From Candidatus Thermokryptus mobilis (GTDB taxonomy: Bacteria; Bacteroidota; Ignavibacteria; Kryptoniales; Kryptoniaceae): a stretch of DNA of 64,000 bases. The stretch's first letter is position 1; each line of letters opens with the position of its first letter. Under the pieces are notes generated by a model. That model did not search any database. It worked only from the letters and a program-made list of their open reading frames with translations, and was not told the origin of the DNA. Shown piece by piece: positions 15,520 to 23,873 of the stretch. Position numbers and translations under genes: made by a program. Where the stretch lies: contig NZ_FAOO01000002.1 in NCBI RefSeq assembly GCF_900070205.1, positions 124,001 to 188,000 of the forward strand, given 5' to 3'.

Positions 15520-16820
15520 TTTTTAATTTGTTTTCGCTTTTGCCATAAAGATTCAAGCCGTTCCTTTAAAATTTTTTCCCTGCCGAGTTCGGTCGGCTTG
15601 TAATAAATTTTATCCCTAAGTTCGTCTGGCAAAAATTGCTGTTCAACAAAATGTCCAGGGAAATCGTGGCTATATTTGTAGTCCCTGCCGTAACCGAGCT
15701 CCTCCATTAACTTTGTGGGGGCATTTCTTAAATGAAGTGGCACGGGCAGATCGGGAAATTTTTGTGCATCTTCAATTGCTTCTTCAATTGCAAGGTAAGC
15801 GGAATTACTTTTTGGACAACTTGCAAGATAAGTTGCAACCTGAGCAAGTATTATTCTCGCTTCAGGCATTCCAACATAATCAACCGCCGTGAAACAACTA
15901 GTCGCAAGTGTAAGAGCGTATGGCTCAGCGTTACCGATGTCTTCACTTGCAAGTATTATCATACGTCTTGCTATAAATTTGGGGTCTTCGCCAGCAAGAA
16001 GCATCCGTGCAAGCCAATAAACCGCCCCATCGGGGTCACTACCTCGGATACTTTTTATAAAAGCTGAAATCATATTGTAATGCTCTTCCCCAGCCCTGTC
16101 ATATTTAAAATGCCTTCTCTGAAACGCTTCAGATATTATCTCCTTAGTTATCAAAATCCGCCCGTTCTCATCAGGTGCTGCCAATTTCGTAGCTATCTCA
16201 AGCGCGTTCAACATCACTCTGGCATCGCCACCAGAATAAAGAAAGAGAAGATTTCTATCCTCAATTTCAATTTTGAACTTTGATAAAACCTCATCCTTCG
16301 TCAAAGCCCTTTCAAGTATTGCGTTAAGCTCCCTGACACCGAACGGCTCAAGGACAAAAACCTGACACCTTGATAAAAGCGGAGATATTATTTCAAATGA
16401 TGGATTTTCAGTTGTGGCACCAATAAGAACAATTGTCCCATTTTCAACGCTATTCAAAAGGACACTCTGCTGTGCCTTATTGAACCTGTGTATCTCATCA
16501 ATGAAAAGTATTGTCCTTCTGTCATAGTATTTTAGGTCACTCTCGGCTTTCTCAATTATCTCTTTAAGTTCCTTCGTCCCAGATAGAACTGCGTTTATCT
16601 GATAAAAGTTAGCATTTACCATCTCGGATATGATTTTAGCAAGGGTTGTCTTTCCAACCCCAGGTGGACCCCAAAGTATCATTGATTGAATTTGACCTGT
16701 CTCAATCATAACCCGAAGCGGTTTCCCAGGACCAATTATATGTTCTTGACCGATGAATTCATCAAGCGAACGAGGTCTTATTCTATCTGCAAGCGGTGGG
16801 AGTGTTTTTTGTTGTTTCAT
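15516..16820 (-). CDS. rarA: Replication-associated recombination AAA+ ATPase RarA (MgsA)
   Basis: A 434-residue AAA+ protein close to clamp-loader ATPases. Walker A is GPPGVGKTT (51-59), Walker B is LFIDEIHRF and sensor 1 is GATTENPSF. The C-terminal half has the MgsA helical tetramerisation features (AVYWLARMLLAGEDP, ARRMIILASEDIG, LPVPLHLRNAPT). RarA acts at stalled replication forks. It is the middle gene of ftsB-rarA-ROK; 20 bases separate it from ftsB and it shares ATGA with the ROK kinase gene. Confidence 0.95.
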   Translation of the reverse strand: MKQQKTLPPLADRIRPRSLDEFIGQEHIIGPGKPLRVMIETGQIQSMILWGPPGVGKTTLAKIISEMVNANFYQINAVLSGTKELKEIIEKAESDLKYYDRRTILFIDEIHRFNKAQQSVLLNSVENGTIVLIGATTENPSFEIISPLLSRCQVFVLEPFGVRELNAILERALTKDEVLSKFKIEIEDRNLLFLYSGGDARVMLNALEIATKLAAPDENGRILITKEIISEAFQRRHFKYDRAGEEHYNMISAFIKSIRGSDPDGAVYWLARMLLAGEDPKFIARRMIILASEDIGNAEPYALTLATSCFTAVDYVGMPEARIILAQVATYLASCPKSNSAYLAIEEAIEDAQKFPDLPVPLHLRNAPTKLMEELGYGRDYKYSHDFPGHFVEQQFLPDELRDKIYYKPTELGREKILKERLESLWQKRKQIKK

Positions 16821-16840
16821 TTTCGGAGCGATTTCATAAG

Positions 16841-17128
16841 TTACTTTTCTTTTATCCTAAAAATTTCTTCACCCTCTTTCACCATCCCATATTTCTCGCG
16901 AGCTATTTTCTCAATGGCTTTTGGATTTGTCTCTAACTCGTGGATTTTTTTTCTAAGTTGCTCATTTTGCATCTGGAGCAACTCAATTTCCTTTTTCAAC
17001 TTTCTGCTTTCAAATTCAAGTTTAATTCTCTGAACAAGACCCTTTTTCGCAAAGAGAAGATAAAAGACCAGCGCGAGAATAACAGCACTAAAAAACAGGT
17101 TGGCGGGATTTGAAAAAAATCGCCTCAT
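16841..17128 (-). CDS. Septum formation initiator, FtsB/DivIC family
   Basis: A 95-residue bitopic protein with one membrane segment (about residues 10-27), then a coiled coil (about 33-70) and a short periplasmic end with EKIAREKYGMVKEGE, the conserved FtsB/DivIC closing motif. It would join FtsL and FtsQ in the divisome. It is the first gene of a minus-strand operon, with a predicted promoter at 17159-17189 and an 18-base perfect palindrome directly before its start codon. The symbol ftsB or divIC cannot be chosen from sequence alone. Confidence 0.85.
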   Translation of the reverse strand: MRRFFSNPANLFFSAVILALVFYLLFAKKGLVQRIKLEFESRKLKKEIELLQMQNEQLRKKIHELETNPKAIEKIAREKYGMVKEGEEIFRIKEK

Positions 17129-17131
17129 CTA

Positions 17132-17149
17132 AAAACAATTAATTGTTTT
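17132..17149. repeat. Perfect 18-base palindrome before ftsB-like gene
   Basis: AAAACAATTAATTGTTTT is a perfect palindrome ending three bases before the start codon (17128) of the FtsB/DivIC-like gene, at about +3 to +20 of its predicted transcript. It could be an operator, or a hairpin covering the ribosome-binding region. Confidence 0.6.
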
Positions 17150-17158
17150 CATCTGCGT

Positions 17159-17189
17159 TGAAGTTATAAAATTCGCTTGAAAATTTCAA
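17159..17189 (-). promoter_or_regulatory. Promoter of ftsB-rarA-ROK operon
   Basis: On the minus strand TTG (17189-17187), 20 bases, TAACTTCA (17166-17159). The TTG sits at one end of the 13-base palindrome at 17177-17189, whose other end supplies the -33 TTG of the divergent transporter promoter. Confidence 0.5.
17177..17189. repeat. 13-base palindrome shared by two divergent promoters
   Basis: TTGAAAATTTCAA is an odd palindrome (TTGAAA, A, TTTCAA). Its two ends are the -33 TTG triplets of the divergent ftsB-like and NSS promoters, so a protein bound here would affect both. Confidence 0.5.
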
Positions 17190-17207
17190 TTAAAGTTCTT
17201 ATCATTT
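17177..17207 (+). promoter_or_regulatory. Promoter of NSS transporter operon
   Basis: TTG (17177-17179), 20 bases, TATCATTT (17200-17207). The -7 box has one extra base relative to TAnnTTTG (TATCATTTG). It is back-to-back with the ftsB promoter. Confidence 0.4.
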
Positions 17208-17247
17208 GATTAAATTTTGTTCTTTAAAAACAAAACAAGGAGGTCTA

Positions 17248-18798
17248 ATGGCGAAAAGAGAACGCTGGGGAACTAGAATTGGACTTATCCTTGCGATGGC
17301 TGGAAATGCTGTTGGACTCGGGAACTTTCTCCGATTTCCAGTTCAAGCTGCACAAAATGGCGGTGGCGCCTTTATGATACCATATTTTACCGCTTTCCTT
17401 TTGCTCGGAATCCCATTGATGTGGGTTGAATGGGCTGTCGGAAGATACGGCGGAAAATTCGGACACGGAAGCGCACCGGGAATGTTTGACGCAATGTGGA
17501 AAGCCCCAATATCAAAATATCTCGGTTCAATTGGACTCTTTATATCAACCGTCATAATGGTTTATTACACATACATTGAATCCTGGACCCTCGCTTTCAG
17601 CTTCTTTTCTATTACAAAAGCATACTTCGGTGAAACAACATTTGAAGCGATGGGTAGCTTCTTGAGAAGTTATCAGGGAATAGAGAAAAATTATTTCCAA
17701 AGCATTTTACCAGCTTATCTTTTTATGTGCTTTACGCTTTTGATTAACTTTTCTATACTCTATCGCGGGATTTCACGCGGGATAGAACTTTTAGCGAAAA
17801 TAGCAATGCCAACACTTTTTCTGTTTGCGATAATCCTTGTTATAAGGGTTGTAACGCTTGGAACACCCGACCCAGTTAATTATCCTGATCGGAGCGTTGA
17901 AAGTGGTTTTGCCTTCATTTGGAATCCCGATTTTTCAAAACTTGGAGATGCGAAAATTTGGCTCGCTGCTGCAGGTCAAATCTTTTTCACCCTGAGCGTC
18001 GGAATGGGAACACTTCAAGCATATGCGAGTTATCTTAGGGAAAGCGATGATATTGCTTTGAGTGGACTTTCAACTGCTGCAACAAATGAATTTGTTGAAA
18101 TAATCCTTGGTGCAAGCATTGCAATTCCAGTTGCTGCTGCTTTCTTTGGAATTGAAACAACCCAGGAAATTGCAAAGGGAGGGGCTTTCAACCTTGGCTT
18201 CGTCTCAATGCCGATAATCTTCCAAAAACTTCCTTTCGGTGAATTCTTCGGTTTCCTCTGGTTCTTACTCCTTTTCTTTGCAGGGATAACATCATCGGTT
18301 GCAATGGCTCAACCCCTGATCGCCTTCTTAAAAGAAGAGTTCGGAATATCCCATGGTAGAGCAACCGCAATAATTGGATTCAGTGTCTTTATATGCATAC
18401 AATTTGTTGTCTTTTTCCTCAAGCATGGCTTCCTTGATGAGATGGACTACTGGGCTGGGACATTTGGGCTTGTGATATTTGCTTTGTTTGAAATAATAAT
18501 TTTCGCCTGGATTTTTGGAATGAAAAAGGGATGGGCTGAAATTGTAAAGGGTGCTGACATAAAAGTCCCCAAAATTTTCTACTACATCATAAAATATATC
18601 ACTCCGCTTTACCTTCTTTTCATAATGGTAAACTGGCTCATTCAAGATGCAATTCCAACATTATTGATGAAAGGCGTTAACCCGGAAGATGTGCCTTATA
18701 GATGGGGAGCAAGGGTCTTGATGCTTTTGATTTTCCTTGCTATAGTTTTAATGGTCAGAGCAGCTTGGAAAAACCATGAAAAAACAAAAATCGGATAA
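17248..18798 (+). CDS. NSS-family sodium-dependent amino acid transporter (MetP-like)
   Basis: 516 residues from the ATG at 17248, chosen because AGGAGGT lies just upstream; the frame extends to 17206 without support. A polytopic inner-membrane protein with about 11-12 spans. The first span has the neurotransmitter:sodium symporter signature AGNAVGLGNFLRFP, whose unwound region binds substrate and Na+. The WVEWAVGRYGG loop and VALANP-region equivalents (SSVAMAQPL) also fit. The next gene encodes a MetS-like small subunit, so a MetP/MetS-type importer of methionine or small neutral amino acids is likely. Confidence 0.9.
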   Translation: MAKRERWGTRIGLILAMAGNAVGLGNFLRFPVQAAQNGGGAFMIPYFTAFLLLGIPLMWVEWAVGRYGGKFGHGSAPGMFDAMWKAPISKYLGSIGLFISTVIMVYYTYIESWTLAFSFFSITKAYFGETTFEAMGSFLRSYQGIEKNYFQSILPAYLFMCFTLLINFSILYRGISRGIELLAKIAMPTLFLFAIILVIRVVTLGTPDPVNYPDRSVESGFAFIWNPDFSKLGDAKIWLAAAGQIFFTLSVGMGTLQAYASYLRESDDIALSGLSTAATNEFVEIILGASIAIPVAAAFFGIETTQEIAKGGAFNLGFVSMPIIFQKLPFGEFFGFLWFLLLFFAGITSSVAMAQPLIAFLKEEFGISHGRATAIIGFSVFICIQFVVFFLKHGFLDEMDYWAGTFGLVIFALFEIIIFAWIFGMKKGWAEIVKGADIKVPKIFYYIIKYITPLYLLFIMVNWLIQDAIPTLLMKGVNPEDVPYRWGARVLMLLIFLAIVLMVRAAWKNHEKTKIG

Positions 18799-18803
18799 AA
18801 ACA

Positions 18804-18935
18804 ATGAAATTTACAACCGAGGGAATCATTTTCATGACGCTCGCTTGGGGAGTTGTCATAACTTTGACAATTTATTGTTTTTCCAAGGTTTTGAAGACAA
18901 AGACAAGATATGATAACAACGAAAATGACGAATAA
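18804..18935 (+). CDS. MetS-like small subunit of NSS transporter
   Basis: A 43-residue protein starting five bases after the transporter stop. It has a single membrane span (about residues 8-28, MTLAWGVVITLTIYCF) and a short charged tail (KVLKTKTRYDNNENDE). Size, topology and position directly after an NSS transporter match the MetS family of small subunits. In Corynebacterium, MetS is needed for MetP transport activity. The gene is followed seven bases later by an intrinsic terminator. It is easy to miss because of its length. Confidence 0.75.
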   Translation: MKFTTEGIIFMTLAWGVVITLTIYCFSKVLKTKTRYDNNENDE

Positions 18936-18944
18936 ACTAAAAAA

Positions 18945-18967
18945 GCCCGGGCTAAAACCCGGGCTTT
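18945..18967. terminator. Bidirectional intrinsic terminator
   Basis: GCCCGGG (18945-18951) pairs with CCCGGGC (18958-18964), loop CTAAAA. The minus strand gives the stronger U-run (TTTTTT). It separates the NSS/MetS operon (+) from the convergent T9SS protein gene (-). Confidence 0.9.
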
Positions 18968-18971
18968 GTCT

Positions 18972-21770
18972 TTATTTGAGCAACATCATCTTTCTTGTCT
19001 GCACAAACTTACCCGCCTTCATCACATAGAAGTAAACACCAGATGAAACAAACGCACCATTTCTATCCGTCCCATTCCAGCGAACTTTATACTTCCCGGG
19101 TTGCAATGTCTCATTTATAAGCGTTGCAACTTCTCTGCCGAGAACATCATAAATTTTTATCTCAACATTAGAAACTATCGGGATTGAAAATTCAATATCT
19201 GTTGAAGGATTGAACGGGTTAGGATAGTTCTGTGCGAGATAGAACTCCTTTGGTATTTCATCTGTTGCGATCCGAACCTTGGTTGGCTTCGGTGCTTCGC
19301 GTATTTCAATTGCATCAGCTCTTATGACAAAACTATCAACCTTTGCTCTATTCACAAGCGAATCAGCATAGTAAGCATTCACAAGCGCTGTATCGTTTTC
19401 AAGTCGGATGTAACCAAAAATCGCTGTCTGTTTTGAACCCATTGTGAAGTCGCGTCCACCACGCCTAAATTGGAATCTGCCAAGGTAAATTCTTTCAACG
19501 CCATTTTGACTGACAATTACTGTTTCGGGTTGAGCCCCACCTTGCTGATAGATTAAATATCTCGCCCTTGGCGTTGAATTCGTCGCAGCAAGTCCAGTCC
19601 TAGCATAAACATCAAAGCTATCAACCTCCAAACCACCCTCCCTCAATGGAATAAATGGATACCACTCAGCAAAGGCGTTCGGGGCACCATAAATATAAGC
19701 AAGTAATCTTGAATTGTTCATACCGCTTCCAACAATCCTGTTCCACTTATCATATGTCGTGTCAAGAGGTGGATAAACATAATCAACGATGCTGGGCTGT
19801 GCATAAAATTCACCCTCAACATCATTATCAGCGTAAATTAGCGTTCCCCTGCCTGTTCCAGTGAACCTAATCGTAAGGACGCTATCAAACTTTGAATTTG
19901 AAACAATGAAAAGCGTATCAACATATGTCTTCATATCCCGAGGCGCAAACTCAACGACAAGGTTAAACTTACCATTTATCGCCGGAAGCTCAAGCGGTAA
20001 CCTCGGCATGTTTATTATCTTGAAAATGCCCGTCGTGTCATTAAAACGAATTTCATAAATCCAGAGCGACTTTTCACCATTACTTCCTATCGTTATCGTC
20101 TGCCTATAATTCCCAACTATCTCCCTCTCCAACGGGTCAATTGAAACCTCACCAAAGCTAAAACTCCGCGAAACAACAGTGATCTGCGGATGTGTCGGGA
20201 CTTTCCTAACCCTTAATAGATCAGTTCTGAGAAAGTTACCTGATGCTTGACCAGGATTGCTGAAAATTACCTTTGTCGGTCCGCCTGGGTTTAATTTGAA
20301 GGTGTATCCAGGTCCACCTATTTGTGCCCATACAAGGGCAGTTGTTATCTGACGTTCATTAAATCCAGTAACCCTTTGGGTATCGGCAAAAAATGGAGTT
20401 ATAACATCAATCTGCGCAGCTGTAGCTGCATTAGGCGAGCCAGCAGGTCCACTATACTCAAGTATATAGTCACCACCAAGTGTATCCGGAATCACAAACT
20501 GATAAAGTGCTTGAGGAATCTCCGCCGTTCCAGTGTAAACTCTACTATATCTGTTGCCTCCAGGGATAGGGAATGGATAAGTGCTTGCGACTGAATTAAG
20601 CCATCCAGTCGGTGTCTCCTGGTATAAAACTTGGTCTCCGCCCGGGGCTCTCCAATGTGGTTCTGTCCCATCGCTTGCGTTCATAATGAAGTTATAGTTC
20701 AATCCCTGACCGACAACATGAAGATAAGCAACTGGTTCTTCAGGATCGTCGCTTTCAATGGCAAGTGAATCTACAACAAACTCCTCCTGATAAGGTCTGA
20801 AAACAACTGTTAGGTCATAATAACTTCCAGGTTGTATCCTTATCGGCATCGGGTCTTCAGTGTAAAATCTTCCCGTATGTCCATAAACATTATAAATCGT
20901 CAAAACACTATCACCAAGATTAAACAGCCGAACTTTCTTTTCTGCTGTCTCACCGATTGTCACCTCCGGGAACACTTCGCCAACTCTGTAAAGCCCGAAG
21001 TGATCTGCGTTTGGTCTTGTAGAATCAGGCGTTGTCGTCTCCCATGGGTTTCCTTTCATCCTGCGACCGAATTCAAGATCGCGAGGAAGATCGCTTCTCA
21101 GAACTCTTACAGCATCAACCCTCAAAAACGCTGGCGTTAAAGTATCGGCTCCAATTGTTACGATCACTGGTGCTCCTGCATTTAATCTTAAAATCGTAAG
21201 TGGATACCAAGAACCATCAGCGCCACTTTGAGTTGGATTCCACAAACCAGCAGACTGTAAAGTTGGCAATCCAGCACCATTTAGCATTTGGTTATGCCTT
21301 AAAGAATCAGCATATACACCTTCACCAAATCTTTCAACCGTAACATAACAATTTGGAGACGCATTGCCACTTTGTTGCAAATAGTAATAAAGGATGTAGT
21401 AATCGTCTTTGTCAAGGATGTTGTTCTGCGTTTGTGTTGGGATATTGAAGATATACCGTGCCCAAGCACCCGATGGGCTTCCAGCTGTGTAAGGTGTTCG
21501 CCTGTGGTCTGGACCAACATTTGCAGATCCAGTATTTGTAAACCAACCTGGACCTGGCTGACCGCTTGCGACTGTATTCGGCTCTTTCTCGTAGTAACCA
21601 TCCGTTGAATCACGATCAACCTCCCAATTGGCTGATGTTCCAGCTAAATTCGGCGTGTTATCTACTGTGAACCACTTATACTTTGCTGTATCAAGCGGTG
21701 CCCATTGTGCCAATCCCCTGCCAGACATAAAGAGCAGGAGAACCACTAATATAAGTGTAATTTTCCTCAT
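18972..21770 (-). CDS. Large secreted protein with type IX secretion sorting domain
   Basis: A 932-residue secreted protein. Signal peptide 1-21 (ends GLAQ). The body alternates three similar beta-rich, golvesin/carbohydrate-binding-like modules (about 30-228, 365-530 and 655-838; each ends in a xxVDAVRVLR- or RADAIEIRE-like strand) with two Ig-like ASH or choice-of-anchor-D modules (about 262-357 and 540-650; motifs LFNLGDSVLTI and VVEFAPRD). The C-terminus (about 845-932) is a T9SS type A sorting domain: FYLAQNYPNPFNPST, VEIKIYDVLGREVATL, GVYFYVMKAGKFVQTRKM. It should cross the outer membrane by T9SS and be attached or released. It follows the lipoprotein gene by 24 bases. Module names are by pattern only; ligand unknown. 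Confidence 0.85.
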   Translation of the reverse strand: MRKITLILVVLLLFMSGRGLAQWAPLDTAKYKWFTVDNTPNLAGTSANWEVDRDSTDGYYEKEPNTVASGQPGPGWFTNTGSANVGPDHRRTPYTAGSPSGAWARYIFNIPTQTQNNILDKDDYYILYYYLQQSGNASPNCYVTVERFGEGVYADSLRHNQMLNGAGLPTLQSAGLWNPTQSGADGSWYPLTILRLNAGAPVIVTIGADTLTPAFLRVDAVRVLRSDLPRDLEFGRRMKGNPWETTTPDSTRPNADHFGLYRVGEVFPEVTIGETAEKKVRLFNLGDSVLTIYNVYGHTGRFYTEDPMPIRIQPGSYYDLTVVFRPYQEEFVVDSLAIESDDPEEPVAYLHVVGQGLNYNFIMNASDGTEPHWRAPGGDQVLYQETPTGWLNSVASTYPFPIPGGNRYSRVYTGTAEIPQALYQFVIPDTLGGDYILEYSGPAGSPNAATAAQIDVITPFFADTQRVTGFNERQITTALVWAQIGGPGYTFKLNPGGPTKVIFSNPGQASGNFLRTDLLRVRKVPTHPQITVVSRSFSFGEVSIDPLEREIVGNYRQTITIGSNGEKSLWIYEIRFNDTTGIFKIINMPRLPLELPAINGKFNLVVEFAPRDMKTYVDTLFIVSNSKFDSVLTIRFTGTGRGTLIYADNDVEGEFYAQPSIVDYVYPPLDTTYDKWNRIVGSGMNNSRLLAYIYGAPNAFAEWYPFIPLREGGLEVDSFDVYARTGLAATNSTPRARYLIYQQGGAQPETVIVSQNGVERIYLGRFQFRRGGRDFTMGSKQTAIFGYIRLENDTALVNAYYADSLVNRAKVDSFVIRADAIEIREAPKPTKVRIATDEIPKEFYLAQNYPNPFNPSTDIEFSIPIVSNVEIKIYDVLGREVATLINETLQPGKYKVRWNGTDRNGAFVSSGVYFYVMKAGKFVQTRKMMLLK

Positions 21771-21794
21771 AACTGATCACCCTTAATTTTGTTT

Positions 21795-22214
21795 TTATTT
21801 ACGGTAAAGAGTTAAACGAATTATCCCGGGCTTGCCGAGAAATCTGTCAAGCCCAACTGGGATAACCTTGTAATACACCCAGATGCTATCCTCAACAAAT
21901 TTTGGTATCGTTGAATCGGAATAAGCTGGAACTTTCACCGGTGGTTGAAGGAAAGAATAATTCCCACCGGCTGTATCCCTCAAAGCCCTGTAGACCTCCC
22001 ACTCCCTTAAATTTCCATTATCGTCATAACTCCATCTTAATTGAACAAGAATTTTCCCTGTTCTCGTCGTATCAACTGAAGCACTTAAATTTTTAACTTC
22101 TGGAACCCTATTAAAATGAGTCGGGGTGGGCAGGTCGCGTGGCTTATCACAGCTATAAAACAGCAAGATCGGGAATAGAAGCAGATTAACAATTCTGAGG
22201 GATTTGCAAAGCAT
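21795..22214 (-). CDS. Small lipoprotein with fibronectin-III-like domain
   Basis: The open frame begins at a TTG (22244), but the predicted -7 box lies at 22245-22252, so that TTG would be at the transcript start. The ATG at 22214 gives a 139-residue protein with a good lipoprotein signal (LLLFPILLFYSC). After the Cys, a beta-rich domain with VQLRWSYDDNGNLREWEVYR and VYYKVIPV resembles a fibronectin type III fold. Outer-membrane or periplasmic lipoprotein, first gene of a two-gene operon with the T9SS protein. Function unknown; it may anchor or assist its partner. Confidence 0.7.
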   Translation of the reverse strand: MLCKSLRIVNLLLFPILLFYSCDKPRDLPTPTHFNRVPEVKNLSASVDTTRTGKILVQLRWSYDDNGNLREWEVYRALRDTAGGNYSFLQPPVKVPAYSDSTIPKFVEDSIWVYYKVIPVGLDRFLGKPGIIRLTLYRK

Positions 22215-22244
22215 CCAGACGAAATTTTTGTTTTGTCCTCGCAA

Positions 22245-22275
22245 GCAAGTTACTTTTTCAATTTTAAAAAAGCAA
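22245..22275 (-). promoter_or_regulatory. Promoter of lipoprotein/T9SS-protein operon
   Basis: On the minus strand TTG (22275-22273), 20 bases, TAACTTGC (22252-22245). The transcript would start near 22238, which excludes the TTG at 22244 as start codon and supports the ATG at 22214. Confidence 0.5.
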
Positions 22276-22317
22276 GCATTTTCAACAGAAAAAATAGCAT
22301 TTTAAAAAATTCCCTTT

Positions 22318-22348
22318 TTGAAAATCAAACCCGCTATGCGTAAATTAA
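22318..22348 (+). promoter_or_regulatory. Promoter of alaX operon
   Basis: TTG (22318-22320, within a TTTTTG run), 20 bases, TAAATTAA (22341-22348). The 5' untranslated region would be about 25 bases to the ATG at 22379. Confidence 0.5.
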
Positions 22349-22378
22349 TTTCGTATATCAAACAAATCAAAGCCGAAA

Positions 22379-23578
22379 ATGACTGAGCGACTTTATTACA
22401 CCGACAGTTACACAACAAAGTTTAAAGCCAAAGTCGTTGATATAAAAAATGTAAACGGGAAAATTGCTCTCCTCCTTGATAAGACCTACTTTTACCCCAC
22501 ATCTGGCGGTCAAGAACACGACACTGGATATATAAACACCGCGAAGGTGGTTGATGTTCTTCTTTCTGAAGATGAAGAGGTTCTTCACATAATTGAAGGT
22601 GAAATATCAACCGGAGAGGTTGAGTGCACAATTGATTGGGAGCGAAGGTTTTCAAACATGCAACAGCACACAGGGCAACACATACTTTCAAGGGCATTTG
22701 AAATTTTGTTTAGTTGCGAAACCGTTTCCTCACGACTCGGTGATGATATTGGAACGATTGACCTTGACGCTGTAGATCTAAATTACGATAAAATCCACGA
22801 AGTAGAGGAACTTTCAAATAAAATCGTTTGGGAAAACAGAGAGGTTAAAATTCACTTGATCAACGCTTCTGAAGTATCAAAATTTCCGCTTAGGAAACCA
22901 CCAAAAGTATCCGGAACGATAAGGATAATTGAAGTTAAGGATTTTGACTTTTCACCCTGCGGTGGGACCCATGTATCAAGGACTGGGGAAATCGGTCTGA
23001 TAAAAATAAGGCGATGGGAAAGAGTTAAGGGAGGACTTACACGGGTTGAATTCGTCTGCGGAATCAGAGCTTTAAGGGATTTTCAAAACAAAAATAAAAT
23101 CTCAAATGAATTGGTTTCAATTTTAAGCGTCCCTGAAGTGGAACTCCCAGCTCAAGTCAACAAGATTCTTGATCTACAAAAAGAAAAACAGAAGTTGATA
23201 AACTCTTTGACCGAGAGAATAATTGATTTTGAAGCCGAGAAACTGCTCCAAAGTTCAGAAAAGATAAACGGAATAAATTTTGTGATCGCAAAATTTGAGA
23301 ACAGATCTGTTAACGAGTTGAAAATTTTTGCAAGGAAATTTTTAAACCTGCCAAACACTGTTTCTATCCTTGGTTCAAAAACTGATGGAGCAAATGTAAT
23401 TATGACAAGGTCACCTGAAGTTGAAATTGACTTAAGAGAGATTTTGAAAGAGGTTTTATCTGTAACTGAAGGAAGAGGTGGGGGGAAAGCGGACTTTGTG
23501 CAATGTGGTGGCTCAGCTGAAAATTTTGAAAAAATGTTTGACATAAGCGTTGAAAAATTGAAAACAAAGATTTCCTAA
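22379..23578 (+). CDS. Alanyl-tRNA editing protein, AlaX-L type with DHHA1 domain
   Basis: A 399-residue free-standing homologue of the editing half of alanyl-tRNA synthetase. The editing zinc site is complete: HTGQH (His97, His101) and CGGTH (Cys194, His198). A coiled segment (about 250-290) leads to a DHHA1 domain (about 290-395) with GRGGGKADF. It lacks the aminoacylation core, so it should clear Ser- or Gly-tRNA(Ala) in trans. First gene of a compact operon with acylphosphatase, ispF, dedA, pap2, lnt and the DUF885 peptidase. Confidence 0.9.
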   Translation: MTERLYYTDSYTTKFKAKVVDIKNVNGKIALLLDKTYFYPTSGGQEHDTGYINTAKVVDVLLSEDEEVLHIIEGEISTGEVECTIDWERRFSNMQQHTGQHILSRAFEILFSCETVSSRLGDDIGTIDLDAVDLNYDKIHEVEELSNKIVWENREVKIHLINASEVSKFPLRKPPKVSGTIRIIEVKDFDFSPCGGTHVSRTGEIGLIKIRRWERVKGGLTRVEFVCGIRALRDFQNKNKISNELVSILSVPEVELPAQVNKILDLQKEKQKLINSLTERIIDFEAEKLLQSSEKINGINFVIAKFENRSVNELKIFARKFLNLPNTVSILGSKTDGANVIMTRSPEVEIDLREILKEVLSVTEGRGGGKADFVQCGGSAENFEKMFDISVEKLKTKIS

Positions 23579-23581
23579 ACT

Positions 23582-23872
23582 ATGCCCGGGGATTATATCT
23601 GTGCTCATATCATAGTAAAAGGACTTGTTCAAGGTGTTGGCTTTAGATGGTTCGTCCAAAAACACGCAAATCATCTCGGTTTAAACGGCTGGGTCAGAAA
23701 CCTATCAAACGGTGATGTTGAAATTGAAGTTGAAGGAGAACGCTCGCTCGTTGAAGAACTTATAAAACTTGTCAAAGTCGGACCAAGATACGCCCAAGTT
23801 GAAGATGTCCAAATAAACTGGAAACCATACGAGGGCAAATACAAATCATTTGAAATAAAAGGTTGGTATTGA
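23582..23872 (+). CDS. Acylphosphatase
   Basis: A 96-residue acylphosphatase of normal size. The phosphate loop and catalytic arginine are in GLVQGVGFRWFVQKHA (Arg at about 22), and the catalytic asparagine is in GWVRNLSNGDVEIEVEG (Asn at about 40). It hydrolyses carboxyl-phosphate bonds. It is three bases downstream of the alaX stop and one base before the ispF start. Confidence 0.95.
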   Translation: MPGDYICAHIIVKGLVQGVGFRWFVQKHANHLGLNGWVRNLSNGDVEIEVEGERSLVEELIKLVKVGPRYAQVEDVQINWKPYEGKYKSFEIKGWY

Positions 23873-23873
23873 A

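Noticed and set aside
20832-21140. Plus-strand open frames within the T9SS protein gene
   Set aside because: Random composition, no start signals, antisense to clear signal-peptide and sorting-domain coding sequence.
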